Part shown: piece by piece, positions 29,199 through 34,553 of the stretch
Layout of the letters: each line of letters begins with the position of its first letter
Numbering within the stretch: the first letter of the stretch is position 1
DNA from: CAZDAM01 sp964503595
GTDB lineage: Bacteria > Muiribacteriota > UBA6191
Length of the DNA: 34,553 bases
Direction of reading: 5' to 3'
Assembly: GCA_964503595.1 (NCBI GenBank)
Contig: CAZDAM010000026.1
Span: forward strand, 1 to 34,553
Translations under genes and position numbers: made by a program
The notes under the pieces: model-generated
What the model saw: only the letters and a program-made list of their open reading frames with translations
Database searches by the model: none
What the model was told of the DNA's origin: nothing

Positions 29199-29246
29199 GC
29201 AAAGGGCGTACCACTTTGTCCGTACGTGATGCAGGACATGGAATTT

Positions 29247-29723
29247 CTACAGATTGGCGCGGCTGGAAATTTCCTTGATGTCGAGATCAATCCCTTCCCA
29301 GATGATTTTGCCATCGGTCCCGGCAAGGGCATGAAAGGGCAGAACCTGAATGTCAAAAAACTCGATCAGGGTTCGGTCCTTAGGGATGGCCAGAGGATAT
29401 CGGAACTGCTCGCGAGCGAGTTCTACGGCCCCGTTGGGATCGGCTGCGACCGCAACGATTTTGAGGCGGTCTTTGGCTTTGGCGTAAAGTTCGTTAAGGT
29501 GAGGAACCTCCGACAGACAGATAGGACACCATGGAGCCCAGAAGACATACAGAGTGGGCAGCGTTTGTTCCTGAGGTTTTACCAGGGGAAAGTCCAGTTT
29601 TATCTCGGGGAGCTTCTGGCCGATGTGGCTTGCGAAAAGGGGTTTTTGGGCATCTTCAATGCTGAGCCATGCAGCTATGGCAAATAAGGAGAAGGCTAGA
29701 GCCGGAGCAAGGAATTTTGTCAT
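29247..29723 (-). CDS. TlpA/ResA-like thioredoxin-fold protein, membrane-anchored
   Basis: A 158-residue protein with an N-terminal hydrophobic segment (residues 4-20, APALAFSLFAIAAWL) that should act as a signal anchor, placing the domain in the periplasm. The thioredoxin fold is shown by FWAPWCPIC (active-site cysteines 66 and 69) and a likely cis-proline at 129 (QVLPF). This is the usual length for TlpA/ResA/CcmG-type proteins, which reduce or isomerise disulfides in exported proteins or apocytochromes. The start ATG overlaps the stop of the hydrolase gene upstream (ATGA, 4 bases), indicating translational coupling. The giant gene begins 48 bases downstream, so the giants, which contain scattered cysteines, may be its clients; that is inference. 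No cytochrome c biogenesis genes are visible nearby. Confidence 0.85.
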   Translation of the reverse strand: MTKFLAPALAFSLFAIAAWLSIEDAQKPLFASHIGQKLPEIKLDFPLVKPQEQTLPTLYVFWAPWCPICLSEVPHLNELYAKAKDRLKIVAVAADPNGAVELAREQFRYPLAIPKDRTLIEFFDIQVLPFHALAGTDGKIIWEGIDLDIKEISSRANL

Positions 29724-30514
29724 AAATCAAACTCAGCACACAAAGGATAATGGTCCGAAGCTGTATCGAGCTCAGGAGATTTTAATATGGAACAGGATTT
29801 CAGGGACTGGGCAAACAGGGAAGAGCCCAGCATGTGGTCGATGCGAACCGGATGGGGGTAGCCCTGATTCTTCCCTCCCAGTGGAGTCGGGTAGGATCCC
29901 TGGGCTGGTTCTTCAGAAGGTTCATGCATCTGCCGCCATAGGTCCTTGTATCCCTGCCGGATCAGATTTTGAACGGCACGGGTATCGATTTTTCCCTCGG
30001 CTGTGGTAACCCTGGCCTGAAAGGTGGGTTTGAAACAGGCCAGATCCAGACTGCTTCCCGGTGCCAGACAGTTGAAATCTCCTACAATCAGGGACTCCTT
30101 GGAGCGCATGGCGGACTGGGCAATGATCTGGGATTCCATGGTTCTGAGTTCCGAGGAATAGGGATTGAGGTGGGTGCAGATAATGCGGATGGGACCCTGG
30201 GAAGTCTCAAAGTCCACGACCATCATGCCGTGAAACATAAAGCGGTCAAAGCCGGATGCCTGCTTGAGCTTCAGGTGATCCTTGTGCAGTACGACCAGAT
30301 TGGTTCCGCTGGGAGTGGGATGAAAAATCCCCCGCATTTCAAGTTCGGCTTCGAGGTGATCGAGAACCCCGTTGCGGCTGTCATGGAAGTAATCGCACTC
30401 ATAGAGGCAGACCAAATCAGGGTTTTCTGACTTGAGGAAATTGAGAATCTGGCCCAGACGGTTCCCGGCTTCGAACTGTCCACCACGCAGAATATTATAG
30501 CTTATGACTTTCAT
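29720..30514 (-). CDS. Endonuclease/exonuclease/phosphatase (EEP) family hydrolase
   Basis: A 264-residue protein with the full set of EEP metallohydrolase motifs: SYNILR with Asn7, LYECD with Glu39, CTHLNPY with His115 and Asn117, VGDFNCL with Asp146 and Asn148, RIDHML with Asp226, and ASDHYPL with Asp254 and His255. The family cleaves phosphodiester or phosphomonoester bonds in DNA, RNA, phosphoinositides or sphingomyelin using a divalent metal; substrate cannot be told from the motifs. There is no signal peptide, so the protein should be cytoplasmic. The start has an SD-like GGAG about 6 bases upstream and lies 11 bases after the kinase gene. Its stop overlaps the start of the thioredoxin gene. 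Confidence 0.9.
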   Translation of the reverse strand: MKVISYNILRGGQFEAGNRLGQILNFLKSENPDLVCLYECDYFHDSRNGVLDHLEAELEMRGIFHPTPSGTNLVVLHKDHLKLKQASGFDRFMFHGMMVVDFETSQGPIRIICTHLNPYSSELRTMESQIIAQSAMRSKESLIVGDFNCLAPGSSLDLACFKPTFQARVTTAEGKIDTRAVQNLIRQGYKDLWRQMHEPSEEPAQGSYPTPLGGKNQGYPHPVRIDHMLGSSLFAQSLKSCSILKSPELDTASDHYPLCAEFDL

Positions 30515-30525
30515 ACGGACTCCGG

Positions 30526-31419
30526 TTAGAAACTTCCTGGAACCTGGGATTTGCAGGAAAGGCTAGCCAGCTCCAGAGCTTTTTCGAGGAGTTTTTCGGG
30601 AGTTTCCTGAAAAACGAGACTCAGGGCTGTACTGGCGCAGGCCACGTCGCCGGCTCCAATTACATTGACAACTTCATCGATTCTGGGTGGTGCCTGACGG
30701 ATCAGCTGATCTCCGATTTTAAGAAAGGATTCATCCGGCCCGCTGGTCACCATCAGCCCCTGCCAGGCACAGCTCAGAATGCTGGCTTTGAGCTCTTCCG
30801 CAGAGGGTTCTTCTGTAACATCGAAGATATTGCAGAATTCCTCTCCATTGATTTTCAGAAACCAGTGCTTTTCCGGTTTGATCCGTGCGACTACAGGTCT
30901 TGAAAGATCGACGATCACAGGACCGGTGCGGTAATCTCTTAATACATCCATGATCTTTTCATAGATACAGGGGACTTTTCCGGTTTCCGGAGAAGTCCCG
31001 GTAAAGATGATGGCATCCCAGTGCTGAGTCTGAATCAGACCCTGCAGGCGTTTCAGATAGCGCTCTTCCTCGTAATTGGAAATCCGGGGACTGGCTCCGA
31101 TGATCTCGGTGATTTCGTTTTCTCCCAGAAGAGTATTGGTCACTCTTAGATCGGACTCCATGGGAAGTGCCTCAAACGTCAGCTTTTCTTCCGAAAGAAG
31201 ACGCTCCAGTCTCTGGCCGGAGAGTCCTCCGGAAAACAGCAGCAGCTGAGTGGTGGCCTTGAGTCGGCTCAGGGCCCGACAGACATTTACGCCCTTTCCG
31301 GCAGCGACCAGAGTCGTGGACTGAACCCGATTCACGCCCCCAAGCTGAACAGAGGGGAGTTTGTGCAGGTACTGCATGGTCAGGTTGGGACCTGCGACAA
31401 GAATCCGAGGCATTTTCAT
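30526..31419 (-). CDS. PfkB-family sugar kinase, 1-phosphofructokinase/tagatose-6-phosphate kinase type
   Basis: A 297-residue protein, close to the roughly 310 of FruK/LacC enzymes. It starts with the strand RILVAGPNL, has AAGKGVNVCRAL (residues 39-50, the first PfkB signature) and NVIGAGDVACAS (252-263) with the catalytic base Asp258 in GAGD. RVTNT (92-96) and KINGEEF (189-195) fit the sugar-phosphate kinases of this branch rather than ribokinase. Expected reaction: ATP-dependent phosphorylation of a sugar phosphate such as fructose-1-phosphate or tagatose-6-phosphate. No PTS or sugar transport genes flank it, so the true substrate is open. It is the first gene of a tight three-gene group; its start has no strong SD. 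ATG at residue 3 is an alternative start. Confidence 0.85.
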   Translation of the reverse strand: MKMPRILVAGPNLTMQYLHKLPSVQLGGVNRVQSTTLVAAGKGVNVCRALSRLKATTQLLLFSGGLSGQRLERLLSEEKLTFEALPMESDLRVTNTLLGENEITEIIGASPRISNYEEERYLKRLQGLIQTQHWDAIIFTGTSPETGKVPCIYEKIMDVLRDYRTGPVIVDLSRPVVARIKPEKHWFLKINGEEFCNIFDVTEEPSAEELKASILSCAWQGLMVTSGPDESFLKIGDQLIRQAPPRIDEVVNVIGAGDVACASTALSLVFQETPEKLLEKALELASLSCKSQVPGSF

Positions 31420-31460
31420 CGATTTCAGTTTAGCAGATTCAGTTCGTTTCGGTATGGTTC

Positions 31461-31817
31461 TTACCGGATAAAGAACTCTTCAAAATGTTTCAGAAGTACG
31501 GGTCTTTCCAGAATATCGGCAGTGTCGGTGATGGCATCGATACTGCCAATCGGATCAAGCGTTGCAAGAGAAGAGTTTTTGAGGCGCTCTGCGAGAATAC
31601 AGGCGCTGTCTTCCATACCCATGATCCGGTAGGGACGATCGAAAAAATATCTGGGAAAGAGTTTTTCGGGAAACAGGTCCGGGCTCAGGCGTCAGACAGC
31701 CTGAACCAGAGATTCAAAATGCTTTTCGCGGCGGTACCAGTTTCTCTCCTGCATGAAGGTTTCGCAGAGTTTGTAAAAGTCCTCTCCCCTGAGCCTGTGA
31801 CCGTTCCATTTTACCTT
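31461..31817 (-). pseudogene. Decayed coding stretch with an in-frame TGA
   Basis: One minus frame reads protein-like sequence on both sides of a single TGA (31692-31694). The upstream part (31817-31695, about 41 codons) includes GEDFYKLCETFMQERNWYRR. The downstream part (31691-31464, about 76 codons) includes FPRYFFDRPYRIMGMEDS and ends DILERPVLLKHFEEFFIR at a TAA (31461-31463). The first part has no start codon and is preceded by an in-frame TAA at 31818-31820, so it cannot be translated as it stands; an ATG at 31622 would give only 53 residues. I do not recognise the family. The simplest reading is a gene, perhaps once the 3' part of the nucleotidyltransferase gene just upstream, that has been broken. 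Plus-strand open frames across this stretch look like shadows. Confidence 0.5.
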
Positions 31818-31893
31818 TTATTCCGCACATAGAGCTAAAAAGCACCGGATTCAGTATTTTTTTTACCGGATCCGGGGCGCACTGACCAGCAGG

Positions 31894-32154
31894 TCATGAC
31901 GGGTTCTCCATACAGGAGTCCCAGATTTCGCGTTTCACAAGATTGATATGCCGGATTCTCCGGCTACCCTTTAAGAGGGTGGAGGTGTGGCCTTCAAAGT
32001 CGGGAGAAATCAGAAGGATATCCCAGTCCGATTCTTTCCAGAAAGGTCCAGTCAGACCGCTTCCAAAAAAGAGAGCATCTTCAACGGGGTAAGATTCAAG
32101 AACTGGTTCAAGCTCAGAAAAGTCGGGTAGACCGACTGGTTTTTCAGCAGTCAT
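31894..32154 (-). CDS. Short nucleotidyltransferase-like (MNT) protein, possibly truncated
   Basis: An 86-residue protein carrying the polymerase-beta-type nucleotidyltransferase signature GSGLTGPFWKESDWD (Gly31-Ser32 and Asp43-x-Asp45). Known minimal nucleotidyltransferases use the two aspartates plus a third acidic residue to bind metal and transfer an NMP group, and are often paired with a HEPN protein. Here the expected third carboxylate strand reads RHINLVKRE, with no aspartate at the usual place. The protein is also shorter than the usual 100-140 residues, so it may be inactive or truncated. Its ATG lies inside the end of the regulator gene (11-base overlap) with an AAGGA SD upstream, so translation is coupled to the regulator. 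No intact HEPN partner is present; a decayed stretch follows. Confidence 0.65.
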   Translation of the reverse strand: MTAEKPVGLPDFSELEPVLESYPVEDALFFGSGLTGPFWKESDWDILLISPDFEGHTSTLLKGSRRIRHINLVKREIWDSCMENPS

Positions 32155-32713
32155 GATTTTCCTTTGATCGGTAATAGATCCCGTTTTCCCGGTAGAAGAG
32201 CTTTTCGCAGATCATTTCCCTTCTGAGAGTACAGAAATCTTCGTGGATTTCGGAAAGATCCAGACTGAATTCCCGCTCAGGATATCCCTGATTGTGTTCA
32301 AATTTTTCCGCGATGTATTCAAGGATGATACGTCGCTTCTTCCTTTGCACGGGAAGCTTTGGAACCTTCTCATGGATAAGGAAGGTTGCCAGTACCTTTT
32401 CCCGGTATTTCTGTTCTCTGATCTTCTGATCGGATTCCTGGGAATCTTCCTGCTGGATCAGTTCCTGAATCGAGGAAGTGAACACGGAATTTTTGAGAGT
32501 GTAGACCGTGTAGTACTGTTCACGAGTGGCTTCGACAAGGCCGATTTCCTGAAGCTTTTTCAGATGAAAGGAAATGGTTGAAGCCGAAAGGTTCAGTCTT
32601 TCCGACAGGATTTCCACATAAAGAGGCTTTTCCATCAGGGCTTTGATGATTTGAAGGCGGCTTGGATCCCCCAGCGCTTTGAAGAGTTTGATGAGATCAG
32701 ATTCTGCTGACAT
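32144..32713 (-). CDS. ArsR-type HTH transcriptional regulator with C-terminal DUF2087 domain
   Basis: A 189-residue protein. Residues 5-75 form an ArsR/GntR-like winged helix (LFKALGDPSRLQIIKAL, then LSASTISFHLKKLQEIGLV as recognition helix). Residues about 118-185 match DUF2087, a domain usually fused to such HTH modules (KKRRIILEYIAEKF, YPERE, DFCTLRREMICEKLFYR). The metal-binding cysteine pair of classical ArsR repressors is absent, so metal sensing is unlikely. I chose ATG 32713 because AAAAGGAG lies 5 bases upstream; the frame extends to a TTG at 32743 and an ATG at 32740, but both fall at or before the predicted transcription start. It is divergent from the serpin gene (164 bases apart) and coupled to the nucleotidyltransferase-like gene. 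It probably autoregulates and may control the serpin (inference). Confidence 0.85.
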   Translation of the reverse strand: MSAESDLIKLFKALGDPSRLQIIKALMEKPLYVEILSERLNLSASTISFHLKKLQEIGLVEATREQYYTVYTLKNSVFTSSIQELIQQEDSQESDQKIREQKYREKVLATFLIHEKVPKLPVQRKKRRIILEYIAEKFEHNQGYPEREFSLDLSEIHEDFCTLRREMICEKLFYRENGIYYRSKENHDC

Positions 32714-32718
32714 TTCTG

Positions 32719-32726
32719 CTCCTTTT
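32719..32726 (-). promoter_or_regulatory. Ribosome binding site deciding the regulator start
   Basis: AAAAGGAG on the minus strand, 5 bases before ATG 32713. It is the strongest Shine-Dalgarno match in this region and favours this start over the longer in-frame TTG/ATG starts 27-30 bases upstream. Confidence 0.8.
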
Positions 32727-32729
32727 GTT

Positions 32730-32783
32730 TTGATGTCCATCAATTTAAATTAATCAAATAGAAATATCAACATTTGTTTTGAT
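32730..32783. promoter_or_regulatory. Cluster of inverted repeats, candidate operator
   Basis: A perfect inverted repeat TTGATGTCCATCAA (32730-32743) covers the predicted start site and touches the -10 box. An imperfect palindrome ATCAATTTAAATTAAT (32739-32754) overlaps the -10. ATCAACATTTGTTTTGAT (32766-32783) has ATCAA/TTGAT arms and overlaps the -35. The half-site ATCAA recurs at 32739, 32753 and 32766. This fits autorepression by the dimeric HTH regulator, and the same sites could act on the divergent serpin promoter. Confidence 0.5.
32742..32770 (-). promoter_or_regulatory. Sigma70-type promoter of the regulator gene
   Basis: Minus strand: -35 TTGATA (32770-32765, 5 of 6 consensus), spacer of 17, -10 TAAATT (32747-32742, 4 of 6). 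Transcription would start near 32735, leaving a leader of about 22 bases that contains the ribosome binding site at 32719-32726. The surrounding 60 bases are strongly AT-rich. Confidence 0.65.
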
Positions 32784-32794
32784 CCTTGTAAAAT
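32767..32794 (+). promoter_or_regulatory. Possible promoter of the serpin gene
   Basis: Plus strand: -35 TCAACA (32767-32772, 4 of 6), spacer 16, -10 TAAAAT (32789-32794, 5 of 6). It would give a leader of about 77 bases before the serpin ATG. Its -35 lies inside the candidate operator cluster of the divergent regulator. The -35 is weak, so confidence is limited. Confidence 0.35.
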
Positions 32795-32877
32795 TGAAAT
32801 AGGGGGAAGGAATTCTGGGACTGCATTGGGAAAAAAGATCTTTCAAGGATTAGAATGGCTTATGAAATGGGGGAGCC

Positions 32878-34062
32878 ATGAAAAAGACAGTATTTGCATT
32901 GGGACTGATTCTGGCCGGTATGTGCCAGGCCGAGGATTCCATTATGAGTCAGCAGGAAAACGCATCTTTGAGCCATCTGAAAACGGGGATTCGCCTTTAC
33001 CACGAGCTCAAGGAGCCTGCCAAAAATCTGCTGATTTCTCCCCTGAGCATCGGAACGGCTATGGATATGGCCCTTCTTGCCTCCTCCGGGGAGACCGAGC
33101 TTGAAATGGGGAAAATTCTTCTGCGTCCAGCGGATCGTCAGGATCGGGAGCAGCAGGATTTGAGCCTTCAGCAGGAGATCAACCGTCTTCAGGATGCCGG
33201 AGTGGTTTTGAATTCGGCGAATGCCCTTTTTGTCACCAGTGGAACGGATCTGGTTCAGGACTCCTACCGCAATGCCATTCAGAAGAACTTTCAGGGAGAA
33301 ATCTTCGAGGGGCTTGATGTCGATCCGGTCAATGAATGGGTTGAGCAGAAGACGCAGGGGAAAATCAAAAAGCTATTGTCCCGTCTGCACCCCAATTCCG
33401 TATGTGCCCTTTTGAATGCTGTTTATTTCAAGGGTTTGTGGGCCCGGCCATTTGATGCCGAATCCACTTTCGACGGGGAGTTTCTGGGTGAGCAGTCCAC
33501 GGTGGAAGTCCCTCTGATGCAGACTTCCCAGAAGATGGCCTATCTTAAGAAGGACTCTTTTCAGGCCATTGCCATGCCATATCAGAATGAAGAACTTCAG
33601 TTTGTGGTTCTGCTTCCGGAAGAGCTTCAGGGCTTGTCTGCCCTTGAGGATGAACTGGGCTCCCAGGAGCTTGCCAATGTCCTGGCTGAACTTCAGGCTG
33701 CTCCGTCTGTAAAGGTTGATCTGACCCTGCCCCGCTTTTCGCTGGAATGGTCTTCTTCTCTTGTTGATGCCTTCCGAGCCATCGGACTGAAATCCCCGTT
33801 TTCTCCCGAAAAAGCCGAGTTTGAACGGTTGACAGGCCGCAAAAACTCCCCGGGTCTGGTCTACATCGATCAGATTCAGCACAAAGCTGTTCTTGAAGTG
33901 AATGAGGAAGGCAGTGAAGGAGCCGCAGCCACGGCAATTGCCTTCGCAGTCCGTTCCATGGCCCGCCCCATCACCTTCAGAGCCGATCATCCCTTCATGT
34001 TCATGATTGTGGACTCCCGTACAGCCTCCGTGCTCTTTCTGGGAAGAGTGGCTCAGTTGTAA
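32878..34062 (+). CDS. Exported serpin (serine protease inhibitor), predicted P1 Arg
   Basis: A 394-residue protein, the normal serpin length. Residues 1-18 are a Sec signal peptide (MKKTVFALGLILAGMCQA, then ED); the Cys16 context does not fit a lipobox. Serpin hallmarks in order: NLLISPLSIGTAMDMALL, LNSANALFV, LLNAVYFKGLW, and the C-terminal FRADHPFMFMI with VLFLGRV. The hinge EEGSEGAAATA (P17-P7, Glu343 onward) has Ser at P14 and small residues at P12-P9, the pattern of inhibitory serpins, which trap proteases by loop insertion. Counting from P17 places P1 at Arg359 and P1' at Ser360 (AVRSMA), predicting action on trypsin-like proteases. It is divergent from the regulator. GGGGGAG stands 2 bases before the ATG, unusually close. 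Its role may be protection of the cell envelope against foreign proteases (inference). Confidence 0.95.
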   Translation: MKKTVFALGLILAGMCQAEDSIMSQQENASLSHLKTGIRLYHELKEPAKNLLISPLSIGTAMDMALLASSGETELEMGKILLRPADRQDREQQDLSLQQEINRLQDAGVVLNSANALFVTSGTDLVQDSYRNAIQKNFQGEIFEGLDVDPVNEWVEQKTQGKIKKLLSRLHPNSVCALLNAVYFKGLWARPFDAESTFDGEFLGEQSTVEVPLMQTSQKMAYLKKDSFQAIAMPYQNEELQFVVLLPEELQGLSALEDELGSQELANVLAELQAAPSVKVDLTLPRFSLEWSSSLVDAFRAIGLKSPFSPEKAEFERLTGRKNSPGLVYIDQIQHKAVLEVNEEGSEGAAATAIAFAVRSMARPITFRADHPFMFMIVDSRTASVLFLGRVAQL

Positions 34063-34085
34063 ATCTATATCTTGGTGATGGATTG

Positions 34086-34177
34086 AGCTGTCACCCACCG
34101 GGATGGGGGATCCTGCATTCGACCTGCTATTTGTCACAGGACGGATTTCCTGATGGAACAGCCTTGACAGCTTTTTT
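34086..34177 (+). terminator. Possible terminator or structured RNA after the serpin gene
   Basis: AGCTGTCA (34086-34093) pairs perfectly with TGACAGCT (34165-34172), which is followed directly by a T run. The 71 bases between contain two small hairpins, GGAT-N5-ATCC and CAGGA-N6-TCCTG. This could be a branched terminator or a short structured RNA. The loop is much larger than in a standard terminator, so the call is tentative and no known RNA family is recognised. Confidence 0.35.
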
Positions 34178-34313
34178 CCGGGAAATTTTTTCCTTTGGAT
34201 GGATTCGCGAAAAACAATAACTCTGAGGAGGAAAGGAACCAGTTTCTCCCATTTTCAGAAATCAAGGATCTTTTTATTGCCTTTTTCCTGAATTTTCCTG
34301 CTATTGAAGCCCC

Positions 34314-34342
34314 CTGAAGTCCAAAAAATCAGGGCTTATACT
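34314..34342 (+). promoter_or_regulatory. Promoter of the HNH-like gene, possibly leaderless
   Basis: The -10 TATACT (34337-34342, 5 of 6) has a -35-like CTGAAG 17 bases upstream (34314-34319). The start site expected 7 bases downstream falls on or next to the ATG at 34349, and no Shine-Dalgarno sequence is present, so the transcript may be leaderless. An imperfect inverted repeat, AAGCCCCCTGA / TCAGGGCTT (34307-34337, 9 pairs with a CC bulge, loop 11), covers the spacer and could be an operator. Confidence 0.45.
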
Positions 34343-34348
34343 GAATGC

Positions 34349-34553
34349 ATGAAAAACGCATTTCTTCTTCAAATGGATTGTTCGGTGAGAAACTACAAAC
34401 GGGCTTCGGGGAGGCTTTTACAGGATGTTATCCGAGCCGATCAGAATCGGGTGTATCGGGAAGTTGGCTATTCCAGCCTGTTTTCCTTCATGACCCGCCA
34501 CTATGGTTTGAGTGAGGCCATCACCAACGATTTTATCCGGGTCGGAAGGCTGG
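34349..34553 (+). CDS. N-terminal part of an HNH-endonuclease-like protein (partial)
   Basis: An open frame of 68 codons runs off the window from ATG 34349. It reads LLQDVIRADQNRVYREVGYS followed by SLFSFMTRHYGLSEAITNDF and a further FIRVGRL. This matches the helical N-terminal domain (LL..V...RvY...GYsSLF.y....l.lSE..A...i...R) typical of many bacterial HNH-endonuclease-like proteins, which are present in many copies in Bdellovibrio-like genomes. The catalytic HNH part would lie outside the window, so nuclease activity cannot be judged. ATG 34375 is an alternative start; neither has a ribosome binding site. Confidence 0.65.
   Translation, partial: MKNAFLLQMDCSVRNYKRASGRLLQDVIRADQNRVYREVGYSSLFSFMTRHYGLSEAITNDFIRVGRL

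Larger units (their letters stand above)
34063..34348. other. Non-coding interval between the serpin and HNH-like genes
   Basis: Apart from the possible terminator structure and promoter listed separately, I see no gene in these 286 bases. An SD-like GAGGAGGAAAGG near 34226-34238 is not followed by a usable start codon. Several oligo-T runs are present. Confidence 0.6.

Noticed and set aside
31485..31832. Plus-strand open frame of 115 codons
   Set aside because: The opposite strand reads more protein-like sequence; no start signal or domain on the plus strand.
32893..32935. Lipoprotein signal in the serpin
   Set aside because: Residues before Cys16 are A-G-M, which does not fit the L-(A/S/T)-(G/A)-C lipobox; a signal peptidase I site after CQA is better.
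33373..34137. Minus-strand open frame of 254 codons
   Set aside because: Antisense to the serpin, whose motifs and length are complete.

Overview
The window looks like chromosomal DNA of a Gram-negative bacterium of medium GC content, probably from a draft or metagenome assembly because it holds a run of exactly 100 N. Several genes have Sec signal peptides. The partial gene at the right end resembles the N-terminal domain of HNH-endonuclease-like proteins that are abundant in Bdellovibrio and relatives, so a Bdellovibrionota/Oligoflexia-type organism is my best guess. That guess is weak and rests on general style, not on a marker gene.

Positions 1-29198 (minus strand) are almost entirely two tandem giant genes. 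The upstream one (29198 to 15387) encodes about 4,600 residues and is broken near its C-terminus by the N gap. The downstream one (15354 to beyond base 1) is open for at least 5,118 residues and runs off the window. Both are exported and share one plan: a signal peptide; an N-terminal domain of the 'xxYQGFL...W...VTVxxGxFxLxL' type; about 1,100 residues of tail-fibre-like beta-rich sequence with 'D..xxYxxDPSxxSRL' units and HxH landmarks at nearly the same residue numbers (533 and 1332 versus 516 and 1333); then long blocks of degenerate 10-residue repeats (consensus xxSIxSxxIx) interrupted by beta-propeller-like blocks (BNR/Asp-box, Kelch-like and TolB-like). This pair is the most striking content of the window. 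They are probably giant surface fibres or adhesins, but no function is proven by the sequence.

Positions 29247-31419 (minus strand) hold a compact upstream gene group: a PfkB/1-phosphofructokinase-family sugar kinase, an endonuclease/exonuclease/phosphatase-family hydrolase, and a TlpA-like membrane-anchored thioredoxin. The last two overlap by 4 bases, and the thioredoxin is followed 48 bases later by the first giant gene. The thioredoxin could keep the few cysteines of the giants in the correct redox state (inference).

Positions 31461-32713 (minus strand) contain an ArsR-type HTH regulator with a C-terminal DUF2087 domain, translationally coupled to a short nucleotidyltransferase-like protein, followed by a decayed coding stretch with an in-frame TGA. 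A good sigma70-type promoter with overlapping inverted repeats lies in front of the regulator.

Positions 32878-34062 (plus strand) encode an exported serpin with an inhibitory-type hinge and a predicted Arg-Ser P1-P1' bond, divergent from the regulator. It is followed by a 286-base non-coding stretch with possible RNA structure and then by the 5' end of the HNH-like gene. I see no rRNA, tRNA, CRISPR array or insertion sequence.
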